From: Labrys sp. KNU-23
GTDB lineage: Bacteria > Pseudomonadota > Alphaproteobacteria > Rhizobiales > Labraceae
Length of the DNA: 64,000 nucleotides
Direction of reading: 5' to 3'
NCBI RefSeq assembly: GCF_008330945.1
Contig: NZ_CP043489.1
Coordinates: forward strand, 3,731,501-3,795,500
Shown: positions 19,179 through 26,735 of the stretch, piece by piece
Position numbering within the stretch: position 1 is the first letter of the stretch
How the letters are laid out: every line of letters starts with the position of its first letter
Notes under the pieces: model-generated
The model's input: the letters and a program-made list of their open reading frames with translations, nothing else
Database searches by the model: none
What the model was told of the DNA's origin: nothing
Position numbers and translations under genes: made by a program

Positions 19179-20569
19179 TGGCCGGCGCCCTGTCGACGCG
19201 GCCGGCCCAGGCCGCCGATATTGCCGAAGCCGAGGCTTTCCTGGCCGATCATCCCGAGATCGGCGCCTTTGATCTCGTCCTTGTCGACATCAACGGTATT
19301 GCCCGCGGCAAGATCATCAGGCGGGAGGAACTCCTGCCGCTGTTCCGCGGTGGCCGGCATCTGCCCGGCTCCATTCTCGGCCTCGACGTCACGGGCGAGG
19401 ATGTCGAGGAAACCGGCTTGGTCTGGTCGGATGGCGATGCCGACCGGCGTGCCTGGCCGATCGCGGGCTCGCTGGTGCCGCTGCCCTGGACTTCACCGCC
19501 GCGCGGCGAGGTGCGCCTGTCGCTGTTCGAGCTCGACGGCTCGCCGATGGCGGCCGATCCCCGCCATGCCCTGGCAGCCCAGCAGGCTTTGCTACAGGCC
19601 GAGGACAGGCAGCCTGTCGCCGCCTTCGAGCTCGAATTCTACCTGCTCGATCGCGAGGCGACGGCAGATGGCCGCCCGCAGCCGCTCCGCCTGCCGCTGA
19701 CCGGCGAAAGGCTCGGCGGCATCCATGTCTACAGCGTCGATGAGCTCGATCGCCTCGAGCCCTTCGTCGATGCCGTCTATCGCGCCGCCGAGGCGCAAGC
19801 CCTGCCGGTACAGACGCTGATCTCCGAATATGCGCCGGGCCAGTTCGAACTGACATTGCGCCATCGCGAGGATGCGCTGCGCGCCGCCGACGACCTGATC
19901 ATGCTGAAGCGGCTGCTGCGTGCGCTCGCCGTCCGCCACGGCATGAAGGCCTGCTTCATGGCCAAGCCTTTCGCCGGTCGCGCCGGCTCGGGCATGCACG
20001 CCCATGCCAGCCTGGCAGGCCGGGACGGCGCCAATCTCTTCGCCGACCGCGACAGCGAGCTCGCGCCGGCCCTGCGCCATGCCATTGCCGGCCTGCTGGA
20101 GACCATGACGGAGAGCATGCTGGTCTTCGCCCCCCATCTCAATTCGTGGCGGCGTTTCGCGGCGCAGAGCTATGCGCCGACGGCGCCGAGCTGGGGCGTC
20201 AACAACCGGGCCGTCGCCGTGCGGGTTCCCGCCGGCTCGCCGGAGGGGCGGCATCTGGAGCAGCGTGCCGCCGGCGTCGACGCCAATCCCTATCTGGTCG
20301 GGGCCGTCGTGCTGGCGGGAATCCGCCGGGGCCTCGCCGCCCAGCGCGATCCGGGCCCGCCGGCCATCGCCTATGCGAACGCAGCCGACGACGCCCTGCC
20401 GGCCGATTGGCGCAGCGCCATCGAGGCGGCGGCCGGCTCGGCCTTCCTGAAGGAGGCCCTGGGCGAGCGCCTCCACCATGTGCTGCTGGCGCTCAAGCGG
20501 GCGGAATATCGGCGTTTTGCCGCCGATATCACCGCTTTGGAGCTGCAGCTTTACGGGGAGGTCGTCTGA
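19178..20569 (+). CDS. Glutamine synthetase family ligase (gamma-glutamylpolyamine synthetase-like)
   Basis: This 463-residue protein has the type III/PuuA-like GS architecture. The N-terminal beta-grasp carries DLVLVDINGIARGKIIRREEL, and the catalytic barrel has AFELEFYLLD (metal Glu), GQFELTLRHREDALRAADD, SGMHAHAS (nucleotide/metal His near residue 270) and NNRAVAVRVP. It is shorter and different from housekeeping GlnA, lacking the adenylylation segment. Relatives ligate glutamate to amines such as putrescine or ethanolamine using ATP. The ATG at 19178 overlaps the aminotransferase TGA. A nearby PuuB-like oxidase supports a gamma-glutamylated intermediate. Confidence 0.88.
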   Translation: MAGALSTRPAQAADIAEAEAFLADHPEIGAFDLVLVDINGIARGKIIRREELLPLFRGGRHLPGSILGLDVTGEDVEETGLVWSDGDADRRAWPIAGSLVPLPWTSPPRGEVRLSLFELDGSPMAADPRHALAAQQALLQAEDRQPVAAFELEFYLLDREATADGRPQPLRLPLTGERLGGIHVYSVDELDRLEPFVDAVYRAAEAQALPVQTLISEYAPGQFELTLRHREDALRAADDLIMLKRLLRALAVRHGMKACFMAKPFAGRAGSGMHAHASLAGRDGANLFADRDSELAPALRHAIAGLLETMTESMLVFAPHLNSWRRFAAQSYAPTAPSWGVNNRAVAVRVPAGSPEGRHLEQRAAGVDANPYLVGAVVLAGIRRGLAAQRDPGPPAIAYANAADDALPADWRSAIEAAAGSAFLKEALGERLHHVLLALKRAEYRRFAADITALELQLYGEVV

Positions 20570-20570
20570 G

Positions 20571-21338
20571 ATGACCAGGCGGACCATTCTGATTGCCGGC
20601 GGCGCCGGTGGCATGGGGCTGGCGACGGCCCTGCGCTTTGCCCACGACGGCGCGCGCGTGGTCCTGGCGGATCTTCCGGGCGCGCGTCTCGAAGAGGCCC
20701 GGGCAAGAGTAGAGGAGGCCGGTGCCGAGGTCCTCGCTTTGCCGCTCGACATCCGCTCGGTCCAGGCTTGCCGCGAGGTGGTGGCGAAGGTGACCGAGGC
20801 CGGTGGTCTCGACGTGCTCGTCAACGCCGCCGGTGTCTGGCTGGAAGGCCCCGCCACGGGGGTCGACGAGGAGGACTGGGACCGCGTGCTCGACGTCAAC
20901 CTCAAGGGCGCGTTCTTCCTGATCTCGGCCGCCATTCCTCATCTCACGGCGTCGCGGGGCGTGATCGTCAACATCGCCTCCGATGCCGGGCTGGTCGGTA
21001 ACAAGGGCGCGGCCGTTTATTGCGCCTCCAAGGGCGGGCTGGTGCTGCTCAGCAAGGCCCTGGCCCTCGAACTCGCGCCGCAGGGCATTCGCGTCAATGC
21101 CATCTGCCCCGGCGACGTCGCCACGCCGATGATCGAATACCAGGCTGCGACCTATGGCGAGGGCGATCCCGAGGCCTACAAGCGGCGGCTGCTCGGCCAC
21201 TACCCGCAGGGCGAGAACGCCCGTTTCATCAAGGCCGAGGAGATCGCCGGGCTGATCCATTATCTCTGCCAGCCCGGCGCCGCACCGATCACCGGCGCGG
21301 CCCTCTCCATCGATTTCGGCATCACCGCAGGCTATTGA
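20571..21338 (+). CDS. Short-chain dehydrogenase/reductase
   Basis: The 255-residue SDR has GGAGGMG as cofactor-binding loop, NAAG (here VNAAGVW), IVNIASDAG for the catalytic Ser, YCASKGG with the Tyr/Lys pair, and ICPGDVATPM. D38-type acidic residues after strand 2 (LADLPG) favour NAD. It starts one base after the GS-like stop; the 20571 ATG is chosen because an upstream frame has no homology. It may oxidise an amino-alcohol or hydroxy-acid intermediate in the operon's pathway, which is not otherwise defined. Confidence 0.9.
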   Translation: MTRRTILIAGGAGGMGLATALRFAHDGARVVLADLPGARLEEARARVEEAGAEVLALPLDIRSVQACREVVAKVTEAGGLDVLVNAAGVWLEGPATGVDEEDWDRVLDVNLKGAFFLISAAIPHLTASRGVIVNIASDAGLVGNKGAAVYCASKGGLVLLSKALALELAPQGIRVNAICPGDVATPMIEYQAATYGEGDPEAYKRRLLGHYPQGENARFIKAEEIAGLIHYLCQPGAAPITGAALSIDFGITAGY

Positions 21339-21353
21339 ACCCGAGCTTATGCC

Positions 21354-22394
21354 ATGAAGACCTTCTACACCGCCGACCACCATCTCCATCACAGCGGCAT
21401 GGAGCTTTCCTTCGGCAAGATCGTCGAGACATTCGAAAAGCCGGAACGCGCCGAGATCATCCTCGCCCGCCTCAAGGAGGTGGGGCTCGGGCCGATCCTG
21501 ACGCCCCAGGACTACGAGATCGCGCCGATCACGCGCATCCACACGCCCGATTACGTCGATTTCCTCAAGGGCGTGTATGAGGAATGGCGAGCTGCCGGCC
21601 GCGATGGCGAGGTCTGGCCCTATAGCTGGCGCCATCGTTCCATGCCGCCGATCGACAAGGCGCCGAGCGGCCTCGATGCCCGTCTTTCCTACTATTCCTT
21701 CGACATGGCTGGCTCGATCACCGCCACCACCTGGCAGGCGGCCAAGCGTGCCGCCGACACCGCGCTGGCCGGCGCCGATGCCGTGCTCGCCGGCGAACGC
21801 ACGGCATTTTCGCTGTGCCGTCCGCCCGGCCATCATGCGGGCCGCGATTTCTTCGGCGGCTATTGCTACCTCAACAATGCCGCCATCGCCGTGCAGCGTT
21901 TCCGCGATGCCGGCCGCTCCCGCGTGGCGGTGCTCGATGTCGACTATCATCACGGCAACGGCACGCAGGAGATCTTCTACAACAGGGCCGACGTGCTGGT
22001 CGCTTCCATGCATGGCGATCCCGATTTCGAATTTCCTTTCCATCTCGGCTATGCCCGCGAACGCGGCGAGGGAGCTGGCGAGGGCTTCAACCTCAACTAT
22101 CCCCTGCCTTCAGGCACGCAATGGCCGGAATGGTCCGCCGCCTTCGAGGATGCCTGCCGCAGGATCGAGGCCTTCAATCCACAGGCCCTGGTGGTCTCGC
22201 TCGGGGTCGATACCTACAAGGACGACCCGATCTCGCAATTCAAGCTCGACAGCCCGCATTTCAGCGAAATCGGGGCACGGATCGCGGCGCTGAGCCTGCC
22301 GACCCTGTTCGTGATGGAAGGCGGCTATGCCGTCGGGGCGCTCGGGGTCAATGCCGTCAATGTCCTGACCGGCTTCGAACAGGCGGGAGGGTGA
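21354..22394 (+). CDS. Acetylpolyamine amidohydrolase (histone deacetylase family)
   Basis: This 346-residue zinc enzyme matches class II-like bacterial HDAC homologues. It has CRPPGHHAGRDFFGGYCYLNNAAI with the catalytic His pair near residues 159-160, VLDVDYHHGNGTQEIFY with zinc Asp/His, a second zinc Asp in SLGVDTYKDDPI, and the GGYAVG end motif. AphA/AphB-type enzymes remove acetyl groups from acetylputrescine, acetylcadaverine or acetylspermidine. The N-terminal MKTFYTADHHLHH start is typical. It lies 15 bp after the SDR and before a second SDR. With the aminotransferase and amine ligase this supports degradation of N-acyl polyamines. Confidence 0.92.
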   Translation: MKTFYTADHHLHHSGMELSFGKIVETFEKPERAEIILARLKEVGLGPILTPQDYEIAPITRIHTPDYVDFLKGVYEEWRAAGRDGEVWPYSWRHRSMPPIDKAPSGLDARLSYYSFDMAGSITATTWQAAKRAADTALAGADAVLAGERTAFSLCRPPGHHAGRDFFGGYCYLNNAAIAVQRFRDAGRSRVAVLDVDYHHGNGTQEIFYNRADVLVASMHGDPDFEFPFHLGYARERGEGAGEGFNLNYPLPSGTQWPEWSAAFEDACRRIEAFNPQALVVSLGVDTYKDDPISQFKLDSPHFSEIGARIAALSLPTLFVMEGGYAVGALGVNAVNVLTGFEQAGG

Positions 22395-22395
22395 G

Positions 22396-23163
22396 ATGGC
22401 TTCGGGATCTTTCGTCCGCTCGCGCTCCGTGCTGGTGACGGGGGCCGGCGCTCCCGACGGCATCGGTTTCGCCATTGCCAGGGCCTTCGGGCGAGCCGGC
22501 CTGTCGGTGGCGATCACGGCCTCGACCGACCGGATCTATCGCCGCGCGGCGGAACTGGAGGCCGAGGGCATCGAAGCCTGGGCAGCGGTTGCCGATCTCA
22601 CGCGGCCCGACGAGGTGCGCCGATTGCGGACGGCGGCCGGCGATGTCGATATCCTCGTCAACAATGCCGGCATGGGCAGCGTGCTGAAGCCGGCGGTGCA
22701 GAAGCGCTTCGTCGATCTCGACGAGGCCGAATGGAATCGCGGCATCGACGTCAGCCTGAACACCGCCTTTCTGGTGACCCGGGCCTTCCTGCCCGCCATG
22801 ATCGCGAGGCGGCATGGGCGCATCGTCAATGTCGCTTCGGTCACCGGCCCCTATGTCTCCAACCCCGGTGAGGCGGCCTATTCGGCGGCAAAGGCGGGCA
22901 TGGTCGGGCTGACCCACGCGCTGGCTCTGGAGGTGGCAGGGGATGGCGTCACCGTTAACGCGGTCGCTCCGGGTTGGATCGAGACGGGCTCCGCCACGGA
23001 GGAAGAGCGCGTCGCCGCCCGCGCCACGCCGCCGGGCCGGGCGGGAACCCCTGACGAGGTCGCCGCCGCCGTAGCGTTCCTGGCCTCCGACGCTGCGAGC
23101 TACGTCAACGGCTCCGTGCTGGTGGTGGATGGCGGCAACATCCTGCAGGAGCGCAAGGGCTGA
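22396..23163 (+). CDS. Short-chain dehydrogenase/reductase
   Basis: The 255-residue SDR has TGAGAPDGIGFAIARAFG as cofactor loop (with an insertion relative to TGxxxGIG), VNNAGMGS, IVNVASVTGPYV, YSAAKAGMVGL and NAVAPGWIETG. It starts one base after the amidohydrolase stop and ends the operon. Basic residues are absent after strand 2 (TASTDRIYRR), leaving cofactor preference unclear. A large inverted repeat follows. Its role is probably redox of a hydroxy or keto intermediate. Confidence 0.9.
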   Translation: MASGSFVRSRSVLVTGAGAPDGIGFAIARAFGRAGLSVAITASTDRIYRRAAELEAEGIEAWAAVADLTRPDEVRRLRTAAGDVDILVNNAGMGSVLKPAVQKRFVDLDEAEWNRGIDVSLNTAFLVTRAFLPAMIARRHGRIVNVASVTGPYVSNPGEAAYSAAKAGMVGLTHALALEVAGDGVTVNAVAPGWIETGSATEEERVAARATPPGRAGTPDEVAAAVAFLASDAASYVNGSVLVVDGGNILQERKG

Positions 23164-23172
23164 TTTCGCACG

Positions 23173-23317
23173 ACAGTTGTGTTTTCACATGGCAGTACGG
23201 GATATGCGGAGTGTCAGCCTCCTGGCTGACATCCTACCTGCCGGCAAGGGCTGCGTTTTCAAGATGTCGGCCGGGAGGCTGACACTCCAATCCCCTTCGA
23301 ATGAAAACTGCAACTGT
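23173..23317. repeat. Nested inverted-repeat element in a convergent gap
   Basis: Two imperfect copies of one ~60-base sequence face each other. Outer arms are ACAGTTG..TTTTCA (23173-23187) and TGAAAA...CAACTGT (23302-23317). Inner perfect 15-bp arms are GGAGTGTCAGCCTCC (23208-23222) and its complement (23274-23288), continued by GGC-GACATC. The left copy also contains its own hairpin, GTCAGCC-TCCT-GGCTGAC (23213-23230). It lies between converging stops, and resembles a paired REP unit and/or bidirectional terminator. Confidence 0.65.
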
Positions 23318-23321
23318 GGTG

Positions 23322-24008
23322 TTAGTTCGCGCCCAGGCCGAGCGTATGCCGCAGCAGGTACATGCCATCGAGAATGTCGGCCTCGATGGCGGTGCGCAGT
23401 GAATCCGCATCGTTCCGGCGGATCGCCTCGATCGCCATCTTGTGCTTGTCGATGATCTCGGCGCCCTCGACCACGTCATAGATGGTGCGCATGAACGGGC
23501 CGAACTGCACCCAGACGCTTTCAAGCAGGGGAACCAGCACGTCGGAATTGCCGGCGCGATAGAGCTCGAAGTGGAAGTTGTAATTGGCCAGCATGTAGAC
23601 GTCGGCGCTGCCGGTCTTGTAGTTCCGGTTCATCGTCTCGTCATGGCCGATCATGCGCTCCAGCCTGTCGCCGTCGACAAAAGGCAAGGCGCGCCGGGCG
23701 CAGAGCGGTTCGAGGGCGAGCCGTGCGCTCATCAACTCCTCGAAACGGGCCACGGTCAGATGCGGCACGCAGACCCGCCTGTTCTGCTGGACTTCCAGGG
23801 CGTTTTCGGCGGCCAGGCGGCGGATCGCCTCGCGACAGGGCATCACGCCGACGCCCAGCATGTCGCTGATGCCGCGCAGGCTCATGCTCTTGCCGGGATG
23901 GAAATTGCCGATGATAAGCTGTTCGCGCAGCGTCCTGTAGACCTGCTGGTGCAGCGGGTTGGTCGTGGTGTCGGCCGCTTCGACGGCAGCGAAACTATCG
24001 TTGCTCAT
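23322..24008 (-). CDS. GntR family regulator, FadR/FCD subfamily
   Basis: This 228-residue protein has an N-terminal winged helix (residues ~15-85: PLHQQVYRTLREQLIIGNFHPGKSMSLRGISDMLGVG...REAIRRLAAENAL) and an all-helical FCD effector domain (~90-215) with the metal-binding Asp/His set NYNFHFELYRAGN and TIYDVVEGAE..HKMAIEAIRRND. FCD regulators bind small organic acids. Its ATG is only 7 bp after a TGTGATCACA palindrome identical in core to the pair before the 17790 operon, so it probably represses both itself and that operon. No clear ribosome site fits between operator and start. Confidence 0.92.
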   Translation of the reverse strand: MSNDSFAAVEAADTTTNPLHQQVYRTLREQLIIGNFHPGKSMSLRGISDMLGVGVMPCREAIRRLAAENALEVQQNRRVCVPHLTVARFEELMSARLALEPLCARRALPFVDGDRLERMIGHDETMNRNYKTGSADVYMLANYNFHFELYRAGNSDVLVPLLESVWVQFGPFMRTIYDVVEGAEIIDKHKMAIEAIRRNDADSLRTAIEADILDGMYLLRHTLGLGAN

Positions 24009-24013
24009 CGCCG

Positions 24014-24027
24014 ACTGTGATCACATT
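24014..24027. promoter_or_regulatory. GntR operator (autoregulatory)
   Basis: The palindrome TGTGATCACA (24016-24025) lies directly upstream of the GntR start and would cover its promoter or 5' leader. It shares the GTGATCAC core with the two sites at 17655-17731. The two TGTGA/TCACA halves are adjacent instead of 6 bases apart, which rules against a CRP site. Confidence 0.6.
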
Positions 24028-24103
24028 GGCCGCCGGAGAGCAAGCGCGGAAGCAGGACGTCCGAAGCCCCGAACGCGTATAACAGCTCACCAAAGGGTCG
24101 ACC

Positions 24104-24191
24104 CGTCATTGCGAGCGGAGCGAAGCAATCCAGGAACTCGCAGGCTTGGAGTTCAGGGCTCCTGGATTGCTTCGCTCCGCTCGCAATGACG
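24104..24191. repeat. Dispersed palindromic repeat (GTCATTGCGAGCGGAGCGAAG type)
   Basis: Perfect 32-bp inverted arms (24104-24135 and 24160-24191) begin CGTCATTGCGAGCG and are separated by 24 bases that contain a further GAACTC/GAGTTC stem. Sequences starting GTCATTGCGAGCG..GCAATCCAG are a widespread intergenic repeat in alphaproteobacterial genomes, from general knowledge. Here it lies after the rhamnonate dehydratase-like gene and may act as its terminator. Confidence 0.8.
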
Positions 24192-24240
24192 TTCGATAAG
24201 TCGAGCTTAAAGCAAGCCGGTATGAAACGTTGCGCGCCTG

Positions 24241-25419
24241 CTACGCCCCGGCTTCGACCAGCACCGTCGAGGGATTGCGGGTGAGGCCGAATCCCGGGGT
24301 ATCGGAAACGTCGAGGCGCCCGTTTCGCGGTACCGGCTCATTGGTGAAGAGGGGGCCGAACACCGGCAACACGTCCTGGCCATCGGCGCTGTTGGCGACA
24401 TATTCGCAATAGGGCGAATGGGGCTGCGACATCACGAAATGATAGCTGAAGGGGCCGCTGCCATGCGGGACCACCGGAATGTCATAGGCGCTGGCATGGG
24501 CGGAGATCCGCAGCAATTCGGTCAGGCCGCCGACCCACATCACGTCGGGCTGCAGGATATCGATATGGCGCCCCTCGATCAGCTTGCGGAAACCGTAGCG
24601 GGAATATTCATGCTCGCCCGTCGTCCATTTGGTTGCCGGCAAAGCTCTCTTGAGCAGGGCATAGCCGTCGACATCGTCGGGATGCAGCACTTCTTCCCAC
24701 CAATAGATGTCGAGGTCCCTGCAGGCGGTAGCAAGCTCGATCGCATAGGGCACGTCGAGTGCCATGTAGCAATCCACCATCAGCGGATAATCGGGGCCGA
24801 CGGCTTGCCGATGCGCAGCCAGGAAGGCCACATTGGCGCGCAGGCCATCGATGCCGTCGGCCGGGCCATGGGGCAGGGGCACCTTGCCGCCCCAGAAGCC
24901 GAGCCGGCGGGCTGCTTCCGGCCGCGGGCCGGTGCAATAGAAGCGGATCTCCTCCTTGGTGCGTCCGCCGATCAGCTTGTAGACCGGCTCCTCGCGCAGC
25001 TTGCCAATGAGATCCCAGAGCGCGAGATCCACCACCGAGATGGTGGCGAGCGGCAGGCCCTTGCGGCCGTAATACATCGAGGCCCGGAACATCTGGTCCC
25101 AGAGGCGATTGAGGTCGCGCGGGTCGGCGCCGTCGAGGAAGCGGCGAAAATGGTGCTGGATCAGCCAGCAGGCAGGCTCGCCGCCGAAGCCTGTGGCGAG
25201 GCCGACATGGCCGCTTTCCGTCTCGATCTCCACCACGAGCGAGCCCATGACATTGACGCCCCAGCTGGTGCGCGAGGCCTTGTAGTCGGCATAGCCCGAC
25301 ATCGGATTGGCGATCAGCGTGTCGATCAGCCAATGGCCTTGTTTCTGGCTGAAATAATCGCCGCCACCCTCGCTGCGGACCAGATAGGTCCTGACCTGCT
25401 TGATGCGGGGAGATGCCAT
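24241..25419 (-). CDS. rhmD: L-rhamnonate dehydratase-like enolase superfamily enzyme
   Basis: The 392-residue protein closely follows RhmD in layout: GGGDYFSQKQGHWLIDTLIANPMS, SRTSWGVNVMGSLVVEIE, YYGRKGLPLATISVVDLALWDL, MVDCYMALD (metal Asp), YWWEEVLHPDD (metal Glu), TGEHEYSRYGF (metal Glu plus His) and VVPHGS with the catalytic His. The reaction in that family is L-rhamnonate to 2-keto-3-deoxy-L-rhamnonate plus water. A related sugar acid such as L-lyxonate or L-mannonate cannot be excluded. It is divergent from an SDR gene that could oxidise the next intermediate, with paired palindromes between them. The start ATG is at 25419. Confidence 0.85.
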   Translation of the reverse strand: MASPRIKQVRTYLVRSEGGGDYFSQKQGHWLIDTLIANPMSGYADYKASRTSWGVNVMGSLVVEIETESGHVGLATGFGGEPACWLIQHHFRRFLDGADPRDLNRLWDQMFRASMYYGRKGLPLATISVVDLALWDLIGKLREEPVYKLIGGRTKEEIRFYCTGPRPEAARRLGFWGGKVPLPHGPADGIDGLRANVAFLAAHRQAVGPDYPLMVDCYMALDVPYAIELATACRDLDIYWWEEVLHPDDVDGYALLKRALPATKWTTGEHEYSRYGFRKLIEGRHIDILQPDVMWVGGLTELLRISAHASAYDIPVVPHGSGPFSYHFVMSQPHSPYCEYVANSADGQDVLPVFGPLFTNEPVPRNGRLDVSDTPGFGLTRNPSTVLVEAGA

Positions 25420-25465
25420 GCCTCGTCCTTCCTGCGTTTGGTTGCCCGGAATAGTGACGCAAGAA

Positions 25466-25520
25466 ACTTGTCAGTCAAGTTTACAAATTCCTGAAAACCC
25501 ACTCTCTTGTTGTCTGACAA
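25466..25520. promoter_or_regulatory. Paired palindromes in the rhamnonate divergent promoter
   Basis: ACTTG-N5-CAAGT (25466-25480) and TTGTC-T-GACAA (25510-25520) have centres 42 bp apart, about four helical turns, in the 185-bp gap between the dehydratase and SDR genes. Both include TTGTC half-sites, as GntR/FCD operators often do. No cognate regulator is adjacent. Confidence 0.5.
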
Positions 25521-25604
25521 ATAATCCGATATCACCCGATTGCCCCGGAAAACGCGGTGGCGCCGGCAGCATGGCCGGCATTCGGAAGGCAGGGAAGGAC
25601 CGGC

Positions 25605-26354
25605 ATGACCACGATCATTCGCTACGAGGGCCGCGGCGCCATCATCACCGGCGGAGCCTCCGGCATCGGCCTCAAGACAGCCGAGCGCATCGTGGCCGAG
25701 GGCGGCTCGGTCTCGATCTGGGACGTGGATGCCGCCCGCATCGAGACGGTGCGCCAGGCGCTGGGCCCGAAGGCCCATGGCATCGCCATCGACATCACCG
25801 ACCCTATCGCCGTCGAGAAGGCGGCCCAGACTGCGGAAAGCCAGCTCGGCCGCATCGACGTGCTGGTCTGTTCCGCCGGCGTGGCGGGCAAGAACGAACT
25901 GCTGGTCAATTATCCGATCGAGGAGTGGAAGCGGGTCTACGACATCAACGTCAACGGCCTGTTCTACTGCAACCGCTTCGTTGCGCCGCTGATGCAGAAG
26001 CATGGCTATGGCCGCATCGTGAACGTCGCCTCCATCGCCGGCAAGGAAGGCAATCCCACGGCGTCGGCCTATTCCTCCTCCAAGGCGGCGGTGATCGGGC
26101 TCACCAAATCGCTGGGCAAGGAATTGTCGAAGGAAGGCATCACCGTCAACGCCATCACGCCGGCGACGGTCGATACGCCTATCCTCCAGCAGGTCAGCCA
26201 AGCCCATATCGACTACATGCTGTCGAAGATCCCGATGGGGCGCTTCGGCACCGTGGAGGAACTGGCCGCCATCATCACCTGGCTCGCCAGCGAGGAATGC
26301 TCCTTCACCACCGGTGCCGTGTTCGACATTTCGGGCGGTCGGGCCACCTACTGA
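25605..26354 (+). CDS. Short-chain dehydrogenase, probably sugar-acid pathway
   Basis: The 249-residue classical SDR has TGGASGIGLKTAERIVAEG, WDVDAARIE (acidic residue after strand 2, NAD type), CSAGVAGKN, IVNVASIAG, YSSSKAAVIGLTKSLG and NAITPATVDTP. In the non-phosphorylated rhamnose route, SDRs act as L-rhamnose 1-dehydrogenase or 2-keto-3-deoxy-L-rhamnonate 4-dehydrogenase. Being divergent to the dehydratase, either role fits. The ATG at 25605 has GGGAAGGAC upstream and the longer frame is not used. Confidence 0.87.
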   Translation: MTTIIRYEGRGAIITGGASGIGLKTAERIVAEGGSVSIWDVDAARIETVRQALGPKAHGIAIDITDPIAVEKAAQTAESQLGRIDVLVCSAGVAGKNELLVNYPIEEWKRVYDINVNGLFYCNRFVAPLMQKHGYGRIVNVASIAGKEGNPTASAYSSSKAAVIGLTKSLGKELSKEGITVNAITPATVDTPILQQVSQAHIDYMLSKIPMGRFGTVEELAAIITWLASEECSFTTGAVFDISGGRATY

Positions 26355-26361
26355 TCGTGCA

Positions 26362-26607
26362 TCAGCAACGGCGGGCCATCAGGGCCCGCACCAGCACCAC
26401 GGCGAGCGCCGCCAGCCCGATGGCGGCGGCTGCGACGATGAGGGTGAGGCTCGTCGTCACATAGCAGGGCGCGGAATTGGCGGGGTTCTGCTGGCAGGGC
26501 AGCCGGCTGTCGATCAACCGTGCCAGATAGTGTCCCTGCGTCTCGAAAAAGACCAGTATGGCGCAGCCGAAGGCCAGCAGCGCAAGGAAACCGGTACTCG
26601 GACGCAT
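26362..26607 (-). CDS. Small two-TM membrane protein
   Basis: This 81-residue product has two hydrophobic helices (about residues 6-22 and 52-76) flanking a loop with two Cys (LPCQQNPANSAPCYV) that could form a periplasmic disulfide. The C-terminus is basic (RALMARRC). The ATG at 26607 is chosen; a GTG 39 bases upstream is also possible. It ends 8 bp from the SDR stop, convergent. I do not recognise a family. Confidence 0.6.
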   Translation of the reverse strand: MRPSTGFLALLAFGCAILVFFETQGHYLARLIDSRLPCQQNPANSAPCYVTTSLTLIVAAAAIGLAALAVVLVRALMARRC

Positions 26608-26735
26608 GAAGGAAGCCCTCGGGGAAAGAGCGTCTATTCTTCGCACCGATTGATCCGCGCGGCAGTTTCGCCGGTCACAGCCAAATCGGCTAAACAGGGC
26701 CGGATCGAGTCGCAGCCGAAGGAGGAATATCGGAC

